DNA of 64,000 bases. Source: Polyangiaceae bacterium. GTDB lineage: Bacteria; Myxococcota_A; Polyangia; Polyangiales; Polyangiaceae. Positions 1 through 8,604 of the stretch are shown one piece after another. Both the position numbers and the translations under genes were made by a program. The notes under the pieces were generated by a model. It was given only the letters and a program-made list of their open reading frames with translations, ran no database searches and was not told where the DNA came from. Every line of letters begins with the position of its first letter. The stretch's first letter is position 1. The stretch lies in NCBI GenBank assembly GCA_013214025.1, contig JABSRN010000014.1:1-64000 (forward strand), read 5' to 3'.

Positions 1-1098
1 GCGGCGCCTGCCGAAGAGTGCGAGCCGCCCAATACAGGCGTGTGTGATGCCAGCTGCCAAGACATCGTCGCCGCGGTTTGCGGAGACGGCATTGTCAACG
101 GCGTCGAGGATTGTGACGACGACAACGACGTCAACTTGGACGGCTGCGACACCAATTGCCGCTACGAACTGCTTACCCGATTCGACACGGTGGCGCTCGT
201 CAGGGGTGATGCTCCGGCCTGGTGCGACCAAACGGAGAACCGGCTGCCGAATGGCGTCAGGAACGTCGCATTGGGCGACGTCAACGACGGTATCCAAGAC
301 AACATCGATGACGGGATCACCAACGTGCTCTTCCAGTTCTTGCCAACCACCCAGCAGACTTGGGACCCGACCGGAACCGCGGGTAGCGTCAACGTCGGCA
401 TACTCGATGCGGCACCGGACCCGATCTGGAACCCGGTACCGAACGCGAGCTTGGACACCAGCTTCGGCATCAGTAGCGGGGATGTGGATGGGAGCAACAT
501 TCCCACGAGCCTCGTTCCGGGAACGTTTGCCGGAAAAGACCTGGCGATGACGGGTACAGGCACCGCGAGCATTCCGTTGATGATCGGCGGGAGTCTCGCG
601 GTCTTCGACTTTTTGGAGTTGAGAGTCCAGGCAGGCGTAGGGGCAGACACCGCGCCCGCTCCGCCATTTGCCATGACTTACGCGGCTGCTTTCACCGCTT
701 TAGAGACCCTTGACGGCACTGGCACTGACGGCCTCTGCGGAAATATCACAGTGCATTCGCTCGCCAACGCACCCGTGCCGACATTGTTGGCTGAGGGCGG
801 GGACCGCGCTTGTAGCCAGGACTACATCCCTTGCGCAGGCGACGTTGTGACTCCTAGCTGCAACTCTTTGTTGGACGTATTCGTCGGCGGCTGCAATTAC
901 TTCATCACCCTGATCGACCCCACTCTGCCCGACGTACCCCGTCCGGGAGGCTCGATATTGGCTCTGGTTCGGGATGAGGATCTCCAGGGCGCGACGGGTT
1001 CGAAGGTGCCGCTGGCGGACACGGACGGCAACCTGGACTCGTACTCGACTTACATGCGATTCACTGCCGAGCGCGTTCACCCTGTGGGCACGTACTAG
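1..1098 (+). CDS. Secreted protein with DUF4215-type Cys-rich repeat, 5' end missing
   Basis: The reading frame is already open at the left edge, so only the last 365 residues are visible and the true start and export signal lie outside. The first 60 or so residues hold one myxobacterial Cys-rich repeat (CGDGIVNGVEDCDDD followed by DGCDTNC), the DUF4215 type found in tandem in surface proteins of Myxococcota. The remaining 300 residues match no domain I recognise; they are rich in Asp, Gly and Thr with scattered Cys near residues 245-310, as expected of an exported disulfide-bonded protein. The stop is followed by a perfect inverted repeat that probably ends the transcript. Function unknown; a surface or matrix role is inference. 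Confidence 0.75.
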   Translation, partial: AAPAEECEPPNTGVCDASCQDIVAAVCGDGIVNGVEDCDDDNDVNLDGCDTNCRYELLTRFDTVALVRGDAPAWCDQTENRLPNGVRNVALGDVNDGIQDNIDDGITNVLFQFLPTTQQTWDPTGTAGSVNVGILDAAPDPIWNPVPNASLDTSFGISSGDVDGSNIPTSLVPGTFAGKDLAMTGTGTASIPLMIGGSLAVFDFLELRVQAGVGADTAPAPPFAMTYAAAFTALETLDGTGTDGLCGNITVHSLANAPVPTLLAEGGDRACSQDYIPCAGDVVTPSCNSLLDVFVGGCNYFITLIDPTLPDVPRPGGSILALVRDEDLQGATGSKVPLADTDGNLDSYSTYMRFTAERVHPVGTY

Positions 1099-1125
1099 AG
1101 GCGCCAGTCCTCAGCACCGGTATAG

Positions 1126-1155
1126 GGTGTTAGCGTCCCCAGTGGCGCTAACACC
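1126..1155. terminator. Inverted repeat between convergent genes, possible terminator
   Basis: Two perfect 10-base arms (ggtgttagcg at 1126-1135 and cgctaacacc at 1146-1155) enclose a 10-base loop. It lies 28 bases after one gene's stop and 60 bases from the stop of convergent coaE. No T-tract follows on either strand, so it is not a classical intrinsic terminator; it may end transcription with Rho or protect mRNA ends. Confidence 0.5.
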
Positions 1156-1185
1156 GGCGGGCTTGCCCGTCTGGCCGCTGGGTGT

Positions 1186-1221
1186 CGCCTGGTCGCTCAG
1201 CTCCGCCTGGTCGCTCAGCTC
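1186..1221. repeat. Two tandem 18-bp repeats covering the coaE stop codon
   Basis: The unit cgcctggtcgctcagctc occurs twice without change, at 1186-1203 and 1204-1221. The coaE stop codon (1215-1217, minus strand) lies in the copy nearest the gene, so the other copy is a second, untranslated version of the gene's end. Confidence 0.85.
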
Positions 1222-1865
1222 CGCAAGCTGACGCCCTGGGGCATGGGATATCTCGCGGGATCGACGTCCATTTTCTTACAAATGGCGTCCAGGACGGCAT
1301 CGGCGCGCGCCAAGGTCACGCTCATCGCGACGCTGTTATCGATGACAAAGTCGGCGACCTTCGCTTTCTCCGCCATGGGCAGCTGGGCCTTCACCCGGGC
1401 ACTGATCTCGTCCACCGTGGCGCCGTCCCGTTTTGACGCACGTTCGATCTGCATGGCTTCCGGCAGGGTCACCACCACCAAGGGGCGGAGCCCACTGGCA
1501 CTGCCCGTTTCCACCAGCAAGGCGGCCTCGTAACAGACAAGGGGCTCTCCTGCCTCCTCTAGGGCGGCGGAGCGCTCTTGGGACAGCATGCCGATGCGGG
1601 GGTGGGTGATGCCATTGAGCGTCTCTCGCGCCCCCTCACGCTTGAACACGATGTCAGCCACAGCCTTGCGGTTCAGCTCGCCGTTGGGCTGCAACACCTC
1701 GGCCCCAAACGCGTCCACGATGGCCGCCAGTCCCGAGCTGCCTTTCTCGACAACCTCCCGAGCTAGTGCGTCCGCATCCAAGATGGGCAATCCGCGGGCC
1801 CTGAAGCGCCCTCCGACGGTACTTTTGCCCGAGCCTATGCCCCCGGTAAGACCGAACATGTGCAT
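1215..1865 (-). CDS. coaE: Dephospho-CoA kinase
   Basis: Cytosolic enzyme of the last step of coenzyme A synthesis: ATP-dependent phosphorylation of the 3'-hydroxyl of dephospho-CoA. The protein (216 residues, normal for the family) opens with the P-loop GLTGGIGSGKSTV at residues 5-17, followed by the conserved region LPILDADALAREVV and the lid region with GELNRKAVADIVF and THPRIG. The start at 1865 puts the P-loop at its usual distance from the N-terminus. The gene is divergent from the PQQ lipoprotein and convergent with the Cys-rich protein. Its leader contains a strong hairpin (1946-1986). Confidence 0.95.
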   Translation of the reverse strand: MHMFGLTGGIGSGKSTVGGRFRARGLPILDADALAREVVEKGSSGLAAIVDAFGAEVLQPNGELNRKAVADIVFKREGARETLNGITHPRIGMLSQERSAALEEAGEPLVCYEAALLVETGSASGLRPLVVVTLPEAMQIERASKRDGATVDEISARVKAQLPMAEKAKVADFVIDNSVAMSVTLARADAVLDAICKKMDVDPARYPMPQGVSLRS

Positions 1866-1945
1866 GACCCAGAGCGTAGTGGGTGTTTCGACTAGCGGGG
1901 GGGCCGTTCTGCCGTAATGCGGGATTCAGAAACACGGAGGGGGTT

Positions 1946-1986
1946 TCGAGAGAACTGCTCACTTGGGGTGAGAGCAGTTCTCTCGA
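1946..1986. promoter_or_regulatory. 15-bp perfect hairpin in a divergent promoter region
   Basis: Arms at 1946-1960 (tcgagagaactgctc) and 1972-1986 are perfect reverse complements around an 11-base loop. The element lies between coaE (start 1865, minus) and the PQQ lipoprotein (start 2120, plus), so it could be an operator or an mRNA leader stem for either. No T-run follows. A second, weaker inverted repeat (cgcgattc at 2029-2036 with gaatcgcg at 2051-2058) lies nearer the plus-strand gene. Confidence 0.55.
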
Positions 1987-2119
1987 CGAAATAGAGCCAA
2001 TTCTGTTTCTGCTGCAGGATCTCATGGTCGCGATTCCCTTCAAGGGAAGTGAATCGCGCACTTTAGCCCTCGGAACGGACTTGCGAAGCTCCCGACCCTC
2101 GGGCAGGCTGCCTGAACCG

Positions 2120-3262
2120 ATGTTTCGTTGTTTCCTCGTCGCGCCAAGGCAGAGATGCCTGCCGATCTGCTGGGCCTTGGGGCTTTTTGCCTGTTCGGCG
2201 TCTACAACGAAACTTCAGTATGCGCAGCCCGCGACGGAGGCCCCCCAGATCTCGTCAGCTGCCGTCACCGTCCCCGCCGCGAGGCCAAGCGACACGGGGC
2301 TGCTCAGCGACAACGACCGTATGCGAGGCATCCTGTGGCGATTTCGCGCGGCGAGTCCGGTGGTGGCTCGGCCCGTCATCGCCGCCGACGGCACGACCTT
2401 CGTGGTCACCCGAGAGAACGCCGTGCACAGCATCGGGCCTGACGGAGCCTATCGCTGGAGCTACACCCTCGACGGGCCCATCGCTGGCGTGCCCGCTGTC
2501 GATAAATTCGGAAACGTTTATGTCCCGACTCGTTGGCATCTGATCAGTCTCGTTCCGGCTGGGACTCAACGCTGGTTGTTCCGAGCGCCTGATCGCGTAC
2601 GCGGCGGGCTGGCGGTGCACCCGCGGGGCTCGGCCCATTTCATTGGCGGCGACCATCAGTTGTGGACGGTGTCGACCCGGGCTGGCGTGTTGTGGCGCGC
2701 GGCCTTCCGCGCGAAACCGACGACGGATCCGGTGGTGTTGCAGGACGGTCGCGTGGCGGTGGGTCTCGAAGACGGCGCTGTCGCTCTGGTGCGGGGAACC
2801 TATCAGCGTGAGTACGTCGAGCTCAGCGGAGCGGTGCGACAGCTGGTGCGACAGGGCAGCACCCTGTACGCAGTGACCGAGCAAGGGCTGACCGCCGTCT
2901 CCGGTGAAGGCTCCCGTCGGTGGAGAGTAAAAAACGTAGTGGCGGTGGCTGCCAACGCGGACTCCGTGGTGGCGGTCTCTCGGGACTCACGGCTCTTACG
3001 ATTCGATTTACGCGGGGAGCCCGTAGGCTCCGCCGAGCCGCTGCCGGCAGAGCTGAGCGCGCCGCTGGCCATTACGCCGGCAGGCACGGTGCTGTTGCCG
3101 GGCCAAGACGGCGCGCTTTGGTACCGCCGGCCCGGTGAGGCGTGGCAATCCGTCAGCATCGGTAGCGCGAGTCTTTGGCAGCCGGTGGTCACGGCAAACC
3201 GCCTGGTGGTGGCGAGTGGCGACGGCAATGTGGCCGCGCTGCAATTGGACGGAGACGTTTAA
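2120..3262 (+). CDS. PQQ/WD40-type beta-propeller lipoprotein (BamB-like)
   Basis: Exported lipoprotein of 380 residues. The ATG at 2120 is chosen because it is followed at once by a basic and hydrophobic signal sequence and a lipobox (ALGLFACS), whereas the open frame further upstream runs through the hairpin region. The mature part consists of repeated blades with the PQQ-repeat pattern (GAYRWSYTLDGPIAGVPAV, GNVYV, GTQRWLF, DGRVAVGLEDGAVALV), as in BamB of the outer-membrane assembly machine and in quinoprotein-like propellers. A scaffolding or protein-interaction role is inferred from the fold; I see no catalytic signature. The stop is one base from the GTG of the next gene, so the two are probably translationally coupled. 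Confidence 0.8.
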   Translation: MFRCFLVAPRQRCLPICWALGLFACSASTTKLQYAQPATEAPQISSAAVTVPAARPSDTGLLSDNDRMRGILWRFRAASPVVARPVIAADGTTFVVTRENAVHSIGPDGAYRWSYTLDGPIAGVPAVDKFGNVYVPTRWHLISLVPAGTQRWLFRAPDRVRGGLAVHPRGSAHFIGGDHQLWTVSTRAGVLWRAAFRAKPTTDPVVLQDGRVAVGLEDGAVALVRGTYQREYVELSGAVRQLVRQGSTLYAVTEQGLTAVSGEGSRRWRVKNVVAVAANADSVVAVSRDSRLLRFDLRGEPVGSAEPLPAELSAPLAITPAGTVLLPGQDGALWYRRPGEAWQSVSIGSASLWQPVVTANRLVVASGDGNVAALQLDGDV

Positions 3263-3263
3263 G

Positions 3264-4715
3264 GTGGCGAGCCTGAAGAGCAAGCTCGCCCGGCTGCGGC
3301 CGCCTATTTCTCGGTCAGTCGCGGCGTCGTCGGGTTCGGCGTCGTCAGTCGCGGTGTCGTCGGGTTCGTTAGCGACGCCTGGCCCGCCCGGCGCGCCTAA
3401 TTCTGGCGGACCCAGTGGGGGCCCGCCCAATGCTGACCCGCCGGCATCGAGCGAGAAGCCTCCCGTTCTATTGTCGTCTGCCGCAGCGTCGTCTGCCGCA
3501 CTCACGGACTCTGACGGCACGGGTGGGGTGACACCGCTGGATGAACTGCGGGCTCGTATGGCGCAGATCATGGGTCGTGCTGATGGGAAACCAACCCAAA
3601 AAACGAATGGCGAGAATACGCTGCCGTTTGTGCGCGTGGAGTGTGAGGGCGGACCCCTGTGGCAGAGGCGTATGGCTATGGAGCGGTCGCATCATGTGGG
3701 GCGTGTTCCCGTGGCACCTGGGGCAGACGCTCGGGGAGAAATACTGAGTTTGCTCGCCTTGGACGGGGCGTTGGCTAGCGTGGATTTTTCGGATGCTCTG
3801 TACTTCGACACCGAGACAACGGGACTGGGCGGCGCGGGTGTCGTGGCCTTCCTGGTGGGGCTCGGCAGCTATGACGACGCGGGCTGTTTCGAGTTGGAGC
3901 AGTTGTTGCTGCGCAGTCCGGGGGAGGAGCGAGCTTTGTTGGTGCGGCTTCGCGACGCGATGAACGCCGCCAGCGTGTGGATCAGCTTCAACGGAAAGTC
4001 CTTCGACTGGCCGCTGATTCGAGGGCGCTACGTGATGCAGCGAATGAAGCCGCCCGAGCAGCGGCCGCAGTTGGACTTGCTGCATGTCTCTCGGCGATTG
4101 CACAAGGCTCGCATCGGCCGCTGTAACCTAAAATCCGTGGAGAGCGAGATATTGGGTTTCGATCGGGTGGGCGATATTGAAGGGGCGGACGTCGCGGCTT
4201 GCTACACGCAATTTTTGCGCACAGGCAACGACGAGCCGCTGCGGGCGGTGGTGGACCACAACTTGTGGGACGTGGTCAGTATGGGCGCTCTTGTGGGGCT
4301 CTATGCGGAGCCGCTGGAGCGCCTGCACGACGGAGATTTACTCGGTTTGGCGCAGACCTTACGGCGGGCTGGGGCTTTGGGACGCGCTCAGATGGCGGCT
4401 ACTGTCGCGCTGACTCGAGGGGGCGGAGGGGAGGCCCTGCGGGTCCGTGGGCAAATCGCCAAAGCCCGCGGTGACCGAGCGGCGGCCCTGGCGGATTTTG
4501 AGTCCTCCAGCCGGCAAATTGACGACCCGAGCGTGCGGCTGGAGCTCTGCAAGCTCTACGAGCACTACGTGAAACAACCGGACAAGGCTCTGGCGCTCAT
4601 GGACGCGGGGACTGGCGAGGATGCTCTGGCGTTGCAAAAGCGTCGGGACAGGCTCCGGCGCAAATCCGAACAACAGAAAAACCCCGGACCAGTGCTCCGC
4701 CGCACTCGGGGTTGA
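3264..4715 (+). CDS. YprB-like RNase H-fold exonuclease with TPR-like C-terminus
   Basis: Cytosolic DEDD-type 3'-5' exonuclease of the YprB (RNase_H_2) family. The GTG at 3264 directly follows the preceding stop and gives 483 residues. Residues 1-110 are low-complexity (Ala, Ser, Pro, Gly) with a 25-base imperfect repeat at 3314-3338 and 3344-3368. The nuclease domain (about 165-355) shows the acidic residues of the family: DTETTG, FNGKSFDWPLI, and a final motif HNLWDVVSM. The last 120 residues resemble a TPR helical repeat (RGDRAAALADFESSSRQ). Family members act on single-stranded DNA or RNA; the substrate is unknown here. It forms a pair with the upstream propeller lipoprotein, although one is exported and one cytosolic. 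Confidence 0.8.
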   Translation: MASLKSKLARLRPPISRSVAASSGSASSVAVSSGSLATPGPPGAPNSGGPSGGPPNADPPASSEKPPVLLSSAAASSAALTDSDGTGGVTPLDELRARMAQIMGRADGKPTQKTNGENTLPFVRVECEGGPLWQRRMAMERSHHVGRVPVAPGADARGEILSLLALDGALASVDFSDALYFDTETTGLGGAGVVAFLVGLGSYDDAGCFELEQLLLRSPGEERALLVRLRDAMNAASVWISFNGKSFDWPLIRGRYVMQRMKPPEQRPQLDLLHVSRRLHKARIGRCNLKSVESEILGFDRVGDIEGADVAACYTQFLRTGNDEPLRAVVDHNLWDVVSMGALVGLYAEPLERLHDGDLLGLAQTLRRAGALGRAQMAATVALTRGGGGEALRVRGQIAKARGDRAAALADFESSSRQIDDPSVRLELCKLYEHYVKQPDKALALMDAGTGEDALALQKRRDRLRRKSEQQKNPGPVLRRTRG

Positions 4716-4848
4716 TCGGCCGACGGGGTTGAGCGGCCGGGAGTGCGGAGAGCGGCCGGATCCCTGAAGGTTTGCTGGCCGGCGGGGGGACCCGCGATTT
4801 GTTGGCACAGCTTTTCCGAGCCGCGCCGAGATCTGGTACACGCGCCGT

Positions 4849-7503
4849 ATGGCCTACGACCACCTGAGCGTTGAACCTCGCTGGCAAAAGTACTGGGAAG
4901 ACAACGAATGTTTTGTTGCCAAGCGTCGCGAGGGACACCCCAAGTACTACGTGCTCGATATGTTTCCGTACCCCTCGGGTAGCGGGCTGCACGTGGGCCA
5001 CCCCGAGGGATACACGGCGACCGACATCGTGGCGCGCCACAAACGCATGCAAGGTTACGATGTCTTGCACCCCATGGGCTGGGACGCCTTTGGTTTGCCC
5101 GCCGAGCAGCACGCCATCAACACCGGAACCCACCCCCGGGAGACGACGGCCAACAACGTCAAGACCTTCCGCACTCAGCTCAAGAGCTTAGGCTTTTCCT
5201 ACGACTGGTCTCGGGAAGTCGATACGACAGAGCCGAAGTACGTGCGCTGGACCCAGTGGATTTTCCTCAAACTGTTCAACAGCGGTTTGGCGTTCCAAAG
5301 TGAGATCCCCGTCAACTGGTGCCCGGTGCTCGGCACGGTGCTGGCCAACGAAGAAGTCATCGATGGGCTCAGCGAGCGGGGAGGGCACCCGGTGGTGCGC
5401 CAGCCCGTTCGCCAGTGGCAGCTCAAAATTACCGAGTACGCCGACCAGCTGGCGGCAGATCTCGAGCCGCTCAACTGGCCCGACACCAAACAAAAACAAC
5501 GCGAATGGATCGGCCGCAGCGAAGGCGCTGAGGTGGAGTTCCCCGTCGTCGGCGGTGATAAAAAGCTGAAGGTCTACACGACCCGACCCGACACGCTGTT
5601 TGGTGCGACCTACATGGTCATCGCGCCCGATCACAAGATGACGCTGGATATCTGCTCTAGCGAACAGCGCGAAGAAGTAAAAACCTACGCTGAGGCGGCC
5701 GCCCGAAAGAGCGATCTTGAGCGCACCAGTCTCGGCAAAGAGAAGTCCGGCATCTTTACCGGAGCCCACGCCACCAACCCGCTGACTGGCAAAGAGGTCC
5801 CGATCTACACCGCGGACTACGTGCTGGGCGCCTACGGAACGGGCGCCATCATGGCGGTGCCCGCCCACGACACTCGCGACTTCGAGTTCGCCCAAGCCTT
5901 CGATCTTGCCATCGTGCCGGTGGTCAGTGCCGACGGCAAAGCTCCCGATGAGCCCTTGACCGAAGCTTTCGCTGATCACGGCATCGCGCTCAATTCCGGC
6001 AAGTTCGACGGTCTCAAGACCGCGGACTTCAAGAGCCAAATCATCGACTACTTAGAGGCCGAAGGCATCGGCTGCCGCAAGGTCAACTACAAGCTACGGG
6101 ACTGGCTGTTCAGTCGCCAGCGTTACTGGGGCGAGCCAATTCCGGTGTACTTCCCGGTCGAGTGTGACGGCGATCCGCGCACCGGGGCCGAGGCTAAGAT
6201 CGACTATCAGACGCCAATCGCGGTCGACGAGAGCGAGCTGCCGCTGCTGTTGCCGGAGCTGGAGGATTACCACCCCGGCGATCCTCAGGGGCCGCTATCC
6301 CGCGCGTTGGAGTGGCGCTACTTTCAGAAGGACGGCAAGTGGTTCGCCCGAGAGACGAACACCATGCCCCAGTGGGCGGGCTCGTGCTGGTACTACCTGC
6401 GTTATCTCGATCCCCAGAACGAGACGGAGATATTTTCCGAAGAGGCTTACGACGCCTGGATGCCGGTCGATCTCTACATGGGCGGCGCCGAGCACGCCGT
6501 CCTGCACCTCTTGTACGCCCGCTTCTGGCACAAGGTGTTGTTCGACGCGGGAGTCGTCAAACACGCGGAGCCGTTCACTCAGTTAGTGCATCAGGGCATG
6601 ATTCTCGGGCAGTCGCACCGCTACTACGCGGTGGTGGACGACGACGGCAAAGAGCTGGAGCGTCTCGACGGCGATCACGAGGACGTCGTTCCCGACAAAG
6701 AGCAGGGCGGCTTCGTGCGTCCCAGCACTGGCCACAAGGTCGAAGCTCGCTGGCTCAACGACAACATCGACTGGAAGGGCGGGGAAGCCCACGAGCCTGA
6801 GAGCGGCGTCAAGCTGGCCATCATCAGCGAGAAGATGAGCAAGGCCCGCGGCAATGTCGTGAACCCCGACGACGTGGTGGCCGAGTATGGCGCGGACAGC
6901 CTGCGGGTCTACGAAATGTTCATGGGCCCGCTGGAGCAGGTCAAACCTTGGCAGACCAATGGACTCGCCGGCGTGCGGCGCTTTTTAGATAAGGTCGACA
7001 AGGTCGCTCGCAAAGAACTGGGCGCAGACAGCGACGACGAGACGAACAAGCTCCTGCACCGAACGGTCAAGAAGGTGGGGGAGGACATTGAGCAGATGCG
7101 CTTCAACACCGCCGTCAGCACGATGATGATTTTCACGAACCACCTGATCGGGCTGAAGACGCCGCCGCCCAAAGAAGCGGTGGAGAAACTACTGCTTCTC
7201 GTTTCGCCGTTCGCGCCTCACCTCGCCGAAGAGCTGTGGGAGCTACTGGGTCACCCTCCGAGCATCTCCGCTGAGAGCTGGCCGAGCTTCGACGCTGCCT
7301 TGTGTGTGGACGACGTGGTGGAAATCCCGCTGCAGGTGAACGGTAAGGTCCGCGGGCGGGTGAGTCTGGCAAAGACCGCCGATGAGGCGACAGCCAAGGC
7401 CGCAGCGATGGACATCGAGAAAGTGCGTGCGTTGGTGGAGGGCAAGACCCTGCGCAAGATCGTGTACGTGCCGGGTCGCATCCTGAATTTCATCGTTAGC
7501 TAG
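4849..7503 (+). CDS. leuS: Leucyl-tRNA synthetase
   Basis: Class I aminoacyl-tRNA synthetase charging tRNA-Leu in the cytosol. The 884 residues cover the whole bacterial enzyme: N-terminal MFPYPSGSGLHVGHPEGY with the HIGH-type motif, the CP1 editing domain (TTRPDTLFGATYMVIAP; GTGAIMAVPAHDTRDFEF), the second half of the catalytic core with CWYYLRYLDP, the KMSKS loop in the form EKMSKARGN, and an anticodon-binding C-terminal domain ending with IPLQVNGKVRGRVSL. The loop has Ala where many enzymes have the second Ser, as in KMSKS. The gene is flanked by 130-170 bases of intergenic DNA and is probably its own unit. Confidence 0.97.
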   Translation: MAYDHLSVEPRWQKYWEDNECFVAKRREGHPKYYVLDMFPYPSGSGLHVGHPEGYTATDIVARHKRMQGYDVLHPMGWDAFGLPAEQHAINTGTHPRETTANNVKTFRTQLKSLGFSYDWSREVDTTEPKYVRWTQWIFLKLFNSGLAFQSEIPVNWCPVLGTVLANEEVIDGLSERGGHPVVRQPVRQWQLKITEYADQLAADLEPLNWPDTKQKQREWIGRSEGAEVEFPVVGGDKKLKVYTTRPDTLFGATYMVIAPDHKMTLDICSSEQREEVKTYAEAAARKSDLERTSLGKEKSGIFTGAHATNPLTGKEVPIYTADYVLGAYGTGAIMAVPAHDTRDFEFAQAFDLAIVPVVSADGKAPDEPLTEAFADHGIALNSGKFDGLKTADFKSQIIDYLEAEGIGCRKVNYKLRDWLFSRQRYWGEPIPVYFPVECDGDPRTGAEAKIDYQTPIAVDESELPLLLPELEDYHPGDPQGPLSRALEWRYFQKDGKWFARETNTMPQWAGSCWYYLRYLDPQNETEIFSEEAYDAWMPVDLYMGGAEHAVLHLLYARFWHKVLFDAGVVKHAEPFTQLVHQGMILGQSHRYYAVVDDDGKELERLDGDHEDVVPDKEQGGFVRPSTGHKVEARWLNDNIDWKGGEAHEPESGVKLAIISEKMSKARGNVVNPDDVVAEYGADSLRVYEMFMGPLEQVKPWQTNGLAGVRRFLDKVDKVARKELGADSDDETNKLLHRTVKKVGEDIEQMRFNTAVSTMMIFTNHLIGLKTPPPKEAVEKLLLLVSPFAPHLAEELWELLGHPPSISAESWPSFDAALCVDDVVEIPLQVNGKVRGRVSLAKTADEATAKAAAMDIEKVRALVEGKTLRKIVYVPGRILNFIVS

Positions 7504-7670
7504 CCTGGCGGCCCGTAGCGGGGCTCCAGTCGATCGAGCGGCCGACCGGGGCGTTCTTCCTGCTTTGGGTTGGTCCGGCGTCCGAAACGGTATGACGCGC
7601 AGCCCATGGCCGGAGGTGGCATGCGCTATGGGTCCACAACCGCACGATTTAGCGATCGATGTAGGAATTG

Positions 7671-8384
7671 ATGAGCACTGAATCCAAATATGCGTCGCTT
7701 AGTGCTTCGAGCGTGGTACGGTCCCGCCCGAAAATGGTCACTGTCGGATGCGCTGGTTTCTCCGTTCCCGCTACGCGGTATTTCAAGGAGTATAAATTCG
7801 TGGAAGTTCAGGAAACGCATCGCGCGATTCCTGGCCCCGGGACGATTCGTCGTTGGCGAAGGGAGGCCCCGGAGGGCTTCGAGTTCGCCATGATTGGTCC
7901 CCGGGAAATCGGGCAGGAGACGTTTCGAGGCGGAAAAGTCATCGAAACTGCGCTCAATACCCTCGGAGAGGTAGCTGAAAAGCTCGATTCCCGAGCTGCT
8001 GTATTTCTGGCACCACCTGAATTTGCCCCGAACCGGGCGAACAAAGCGGCGCTTCGCGAGTTCCTGATCGGCGTCAAAGAGCACTTCGAGATCGTCGTTT
8101 TCGAGCCCGGTCCCAGCTGGAAGCCGGACGACGCGGACAACTTGGCCGAGGAATCCGACACTCTCGCCTCTCGCGATCCGTTGCAGCACGGCCCGAGCAA
8201 GCGCGACGTGGCCTATTACCGGCTGCCGGGTCCTGCAGGGCACAAGTCCCGCTATGAGGATCCGGCGATCGAGAAACTGGCGGAGCTCCACGAGACGGCC
8301 GGTCACACGGACTCCACCTACGTGTTCACCAACGTCGACATGTTCGCCGACGGCAAGCGCTTCAAGAAGCTCATCGGGCAGTAG
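7671..8384 (+). CDS. DUF72 (YecE-like) family protein
   Basis: Uncharacterised TIM-barrel-like family of about 240 residues. The protein contains the hallmark start VGCAGFSVP, the region EVQETHRAIPGPGTIRRWRREAPEGFEFAM, and a C-terminal stretch YVFTNVDMFADGKRF that corresponds to the conserved YVYFNN segment. ATG 7671 has a plausible ribosome site (tagga) just upstream; ATG 7734 would start directly before the conserved core and is the alternative. The stop lies in the first of a set of tandem 15-base repeats. No function is established for the family; older suggestions of nuclease-like or sugar-isomerase-like activity are unproven. Confidence 0.85.
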   Translation: MSTESKYASLSASSVVRSRPKMVTVGCAGFSVPATRYFKEYKFVEVQETHRAIPGPGTIRRWRREAPEGFEFAMIGPREIGQETFRGGKVIETALNTLGEVAEKLDSRAAVFLAPPEFAPNRANKAALREFLIGVKEHFEIVVFEPGPSWKPDDADNLAEESDTLASRDPLQHGPSKRDVAYYRLPGPAGHKSRYEDPAIEKLAELHETAGHTDSTYVFTNVDMFADGKRFKKLIGQ

Positions 8385-8409
8385 CTCATCGGGCAGTAGC
8401 TCATCGGGC
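8370..8409 (+). repeat. Tandem 15-bp repeats containing the DUF72 stop codon
   Basis: The unit ctcatcgggcagtag is present at 8370-8384 and 8385-8399 and partially at 8400-8409. The first copy ends with the gene's TAG and the second repeats the same codons and stop, so the gene end has been duplicated in tandem. Confidence 0.9.
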
Positions 8410-8550
8410 GCGCTATTTGCGCGGCAGCTCGTTCTAGGCGTCCACCGACGCGTGGCTGAGCGCGGACATGGCCGTGGGCGGACGTGGCGCCCCACGACTT
8501 CCTGGTCGCTATCTAGCCGGCAGCACGGTGGCGATGCTGTCCCACAAAAC

Positions 8551-8581
8551 GAAAACGGCCCGAGTTTCCTCGGACCGTTTC
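8551..8581 (-). terminator. Rho-independent terminator of the small Cys-rich lipoprotein gene
   Basis: Read on the minus strand, the stem aaacggtccgag/ctcgggccgttt (plus positions 8569-8580 and 8553-8564, one mismatch, GAAA tetraloop) is followed by a T-rich run, ttttcgttttg. It begins 25 bases after the stop at 8605. On the plus strand, after the DUF72 gene, the stem is not followed by a good T-tract. Confidence 0.85.
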
Positions 8582-8604
8582 GATTTGGGTTGCTGGTCTA
8601 TGAC

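Noticed and set aside
8384-8409. Possible translation past the DUF72 stop into the tandem repeat
   Set aside because: The repeated units bring further in-frame stops; no read-through signal is visible.
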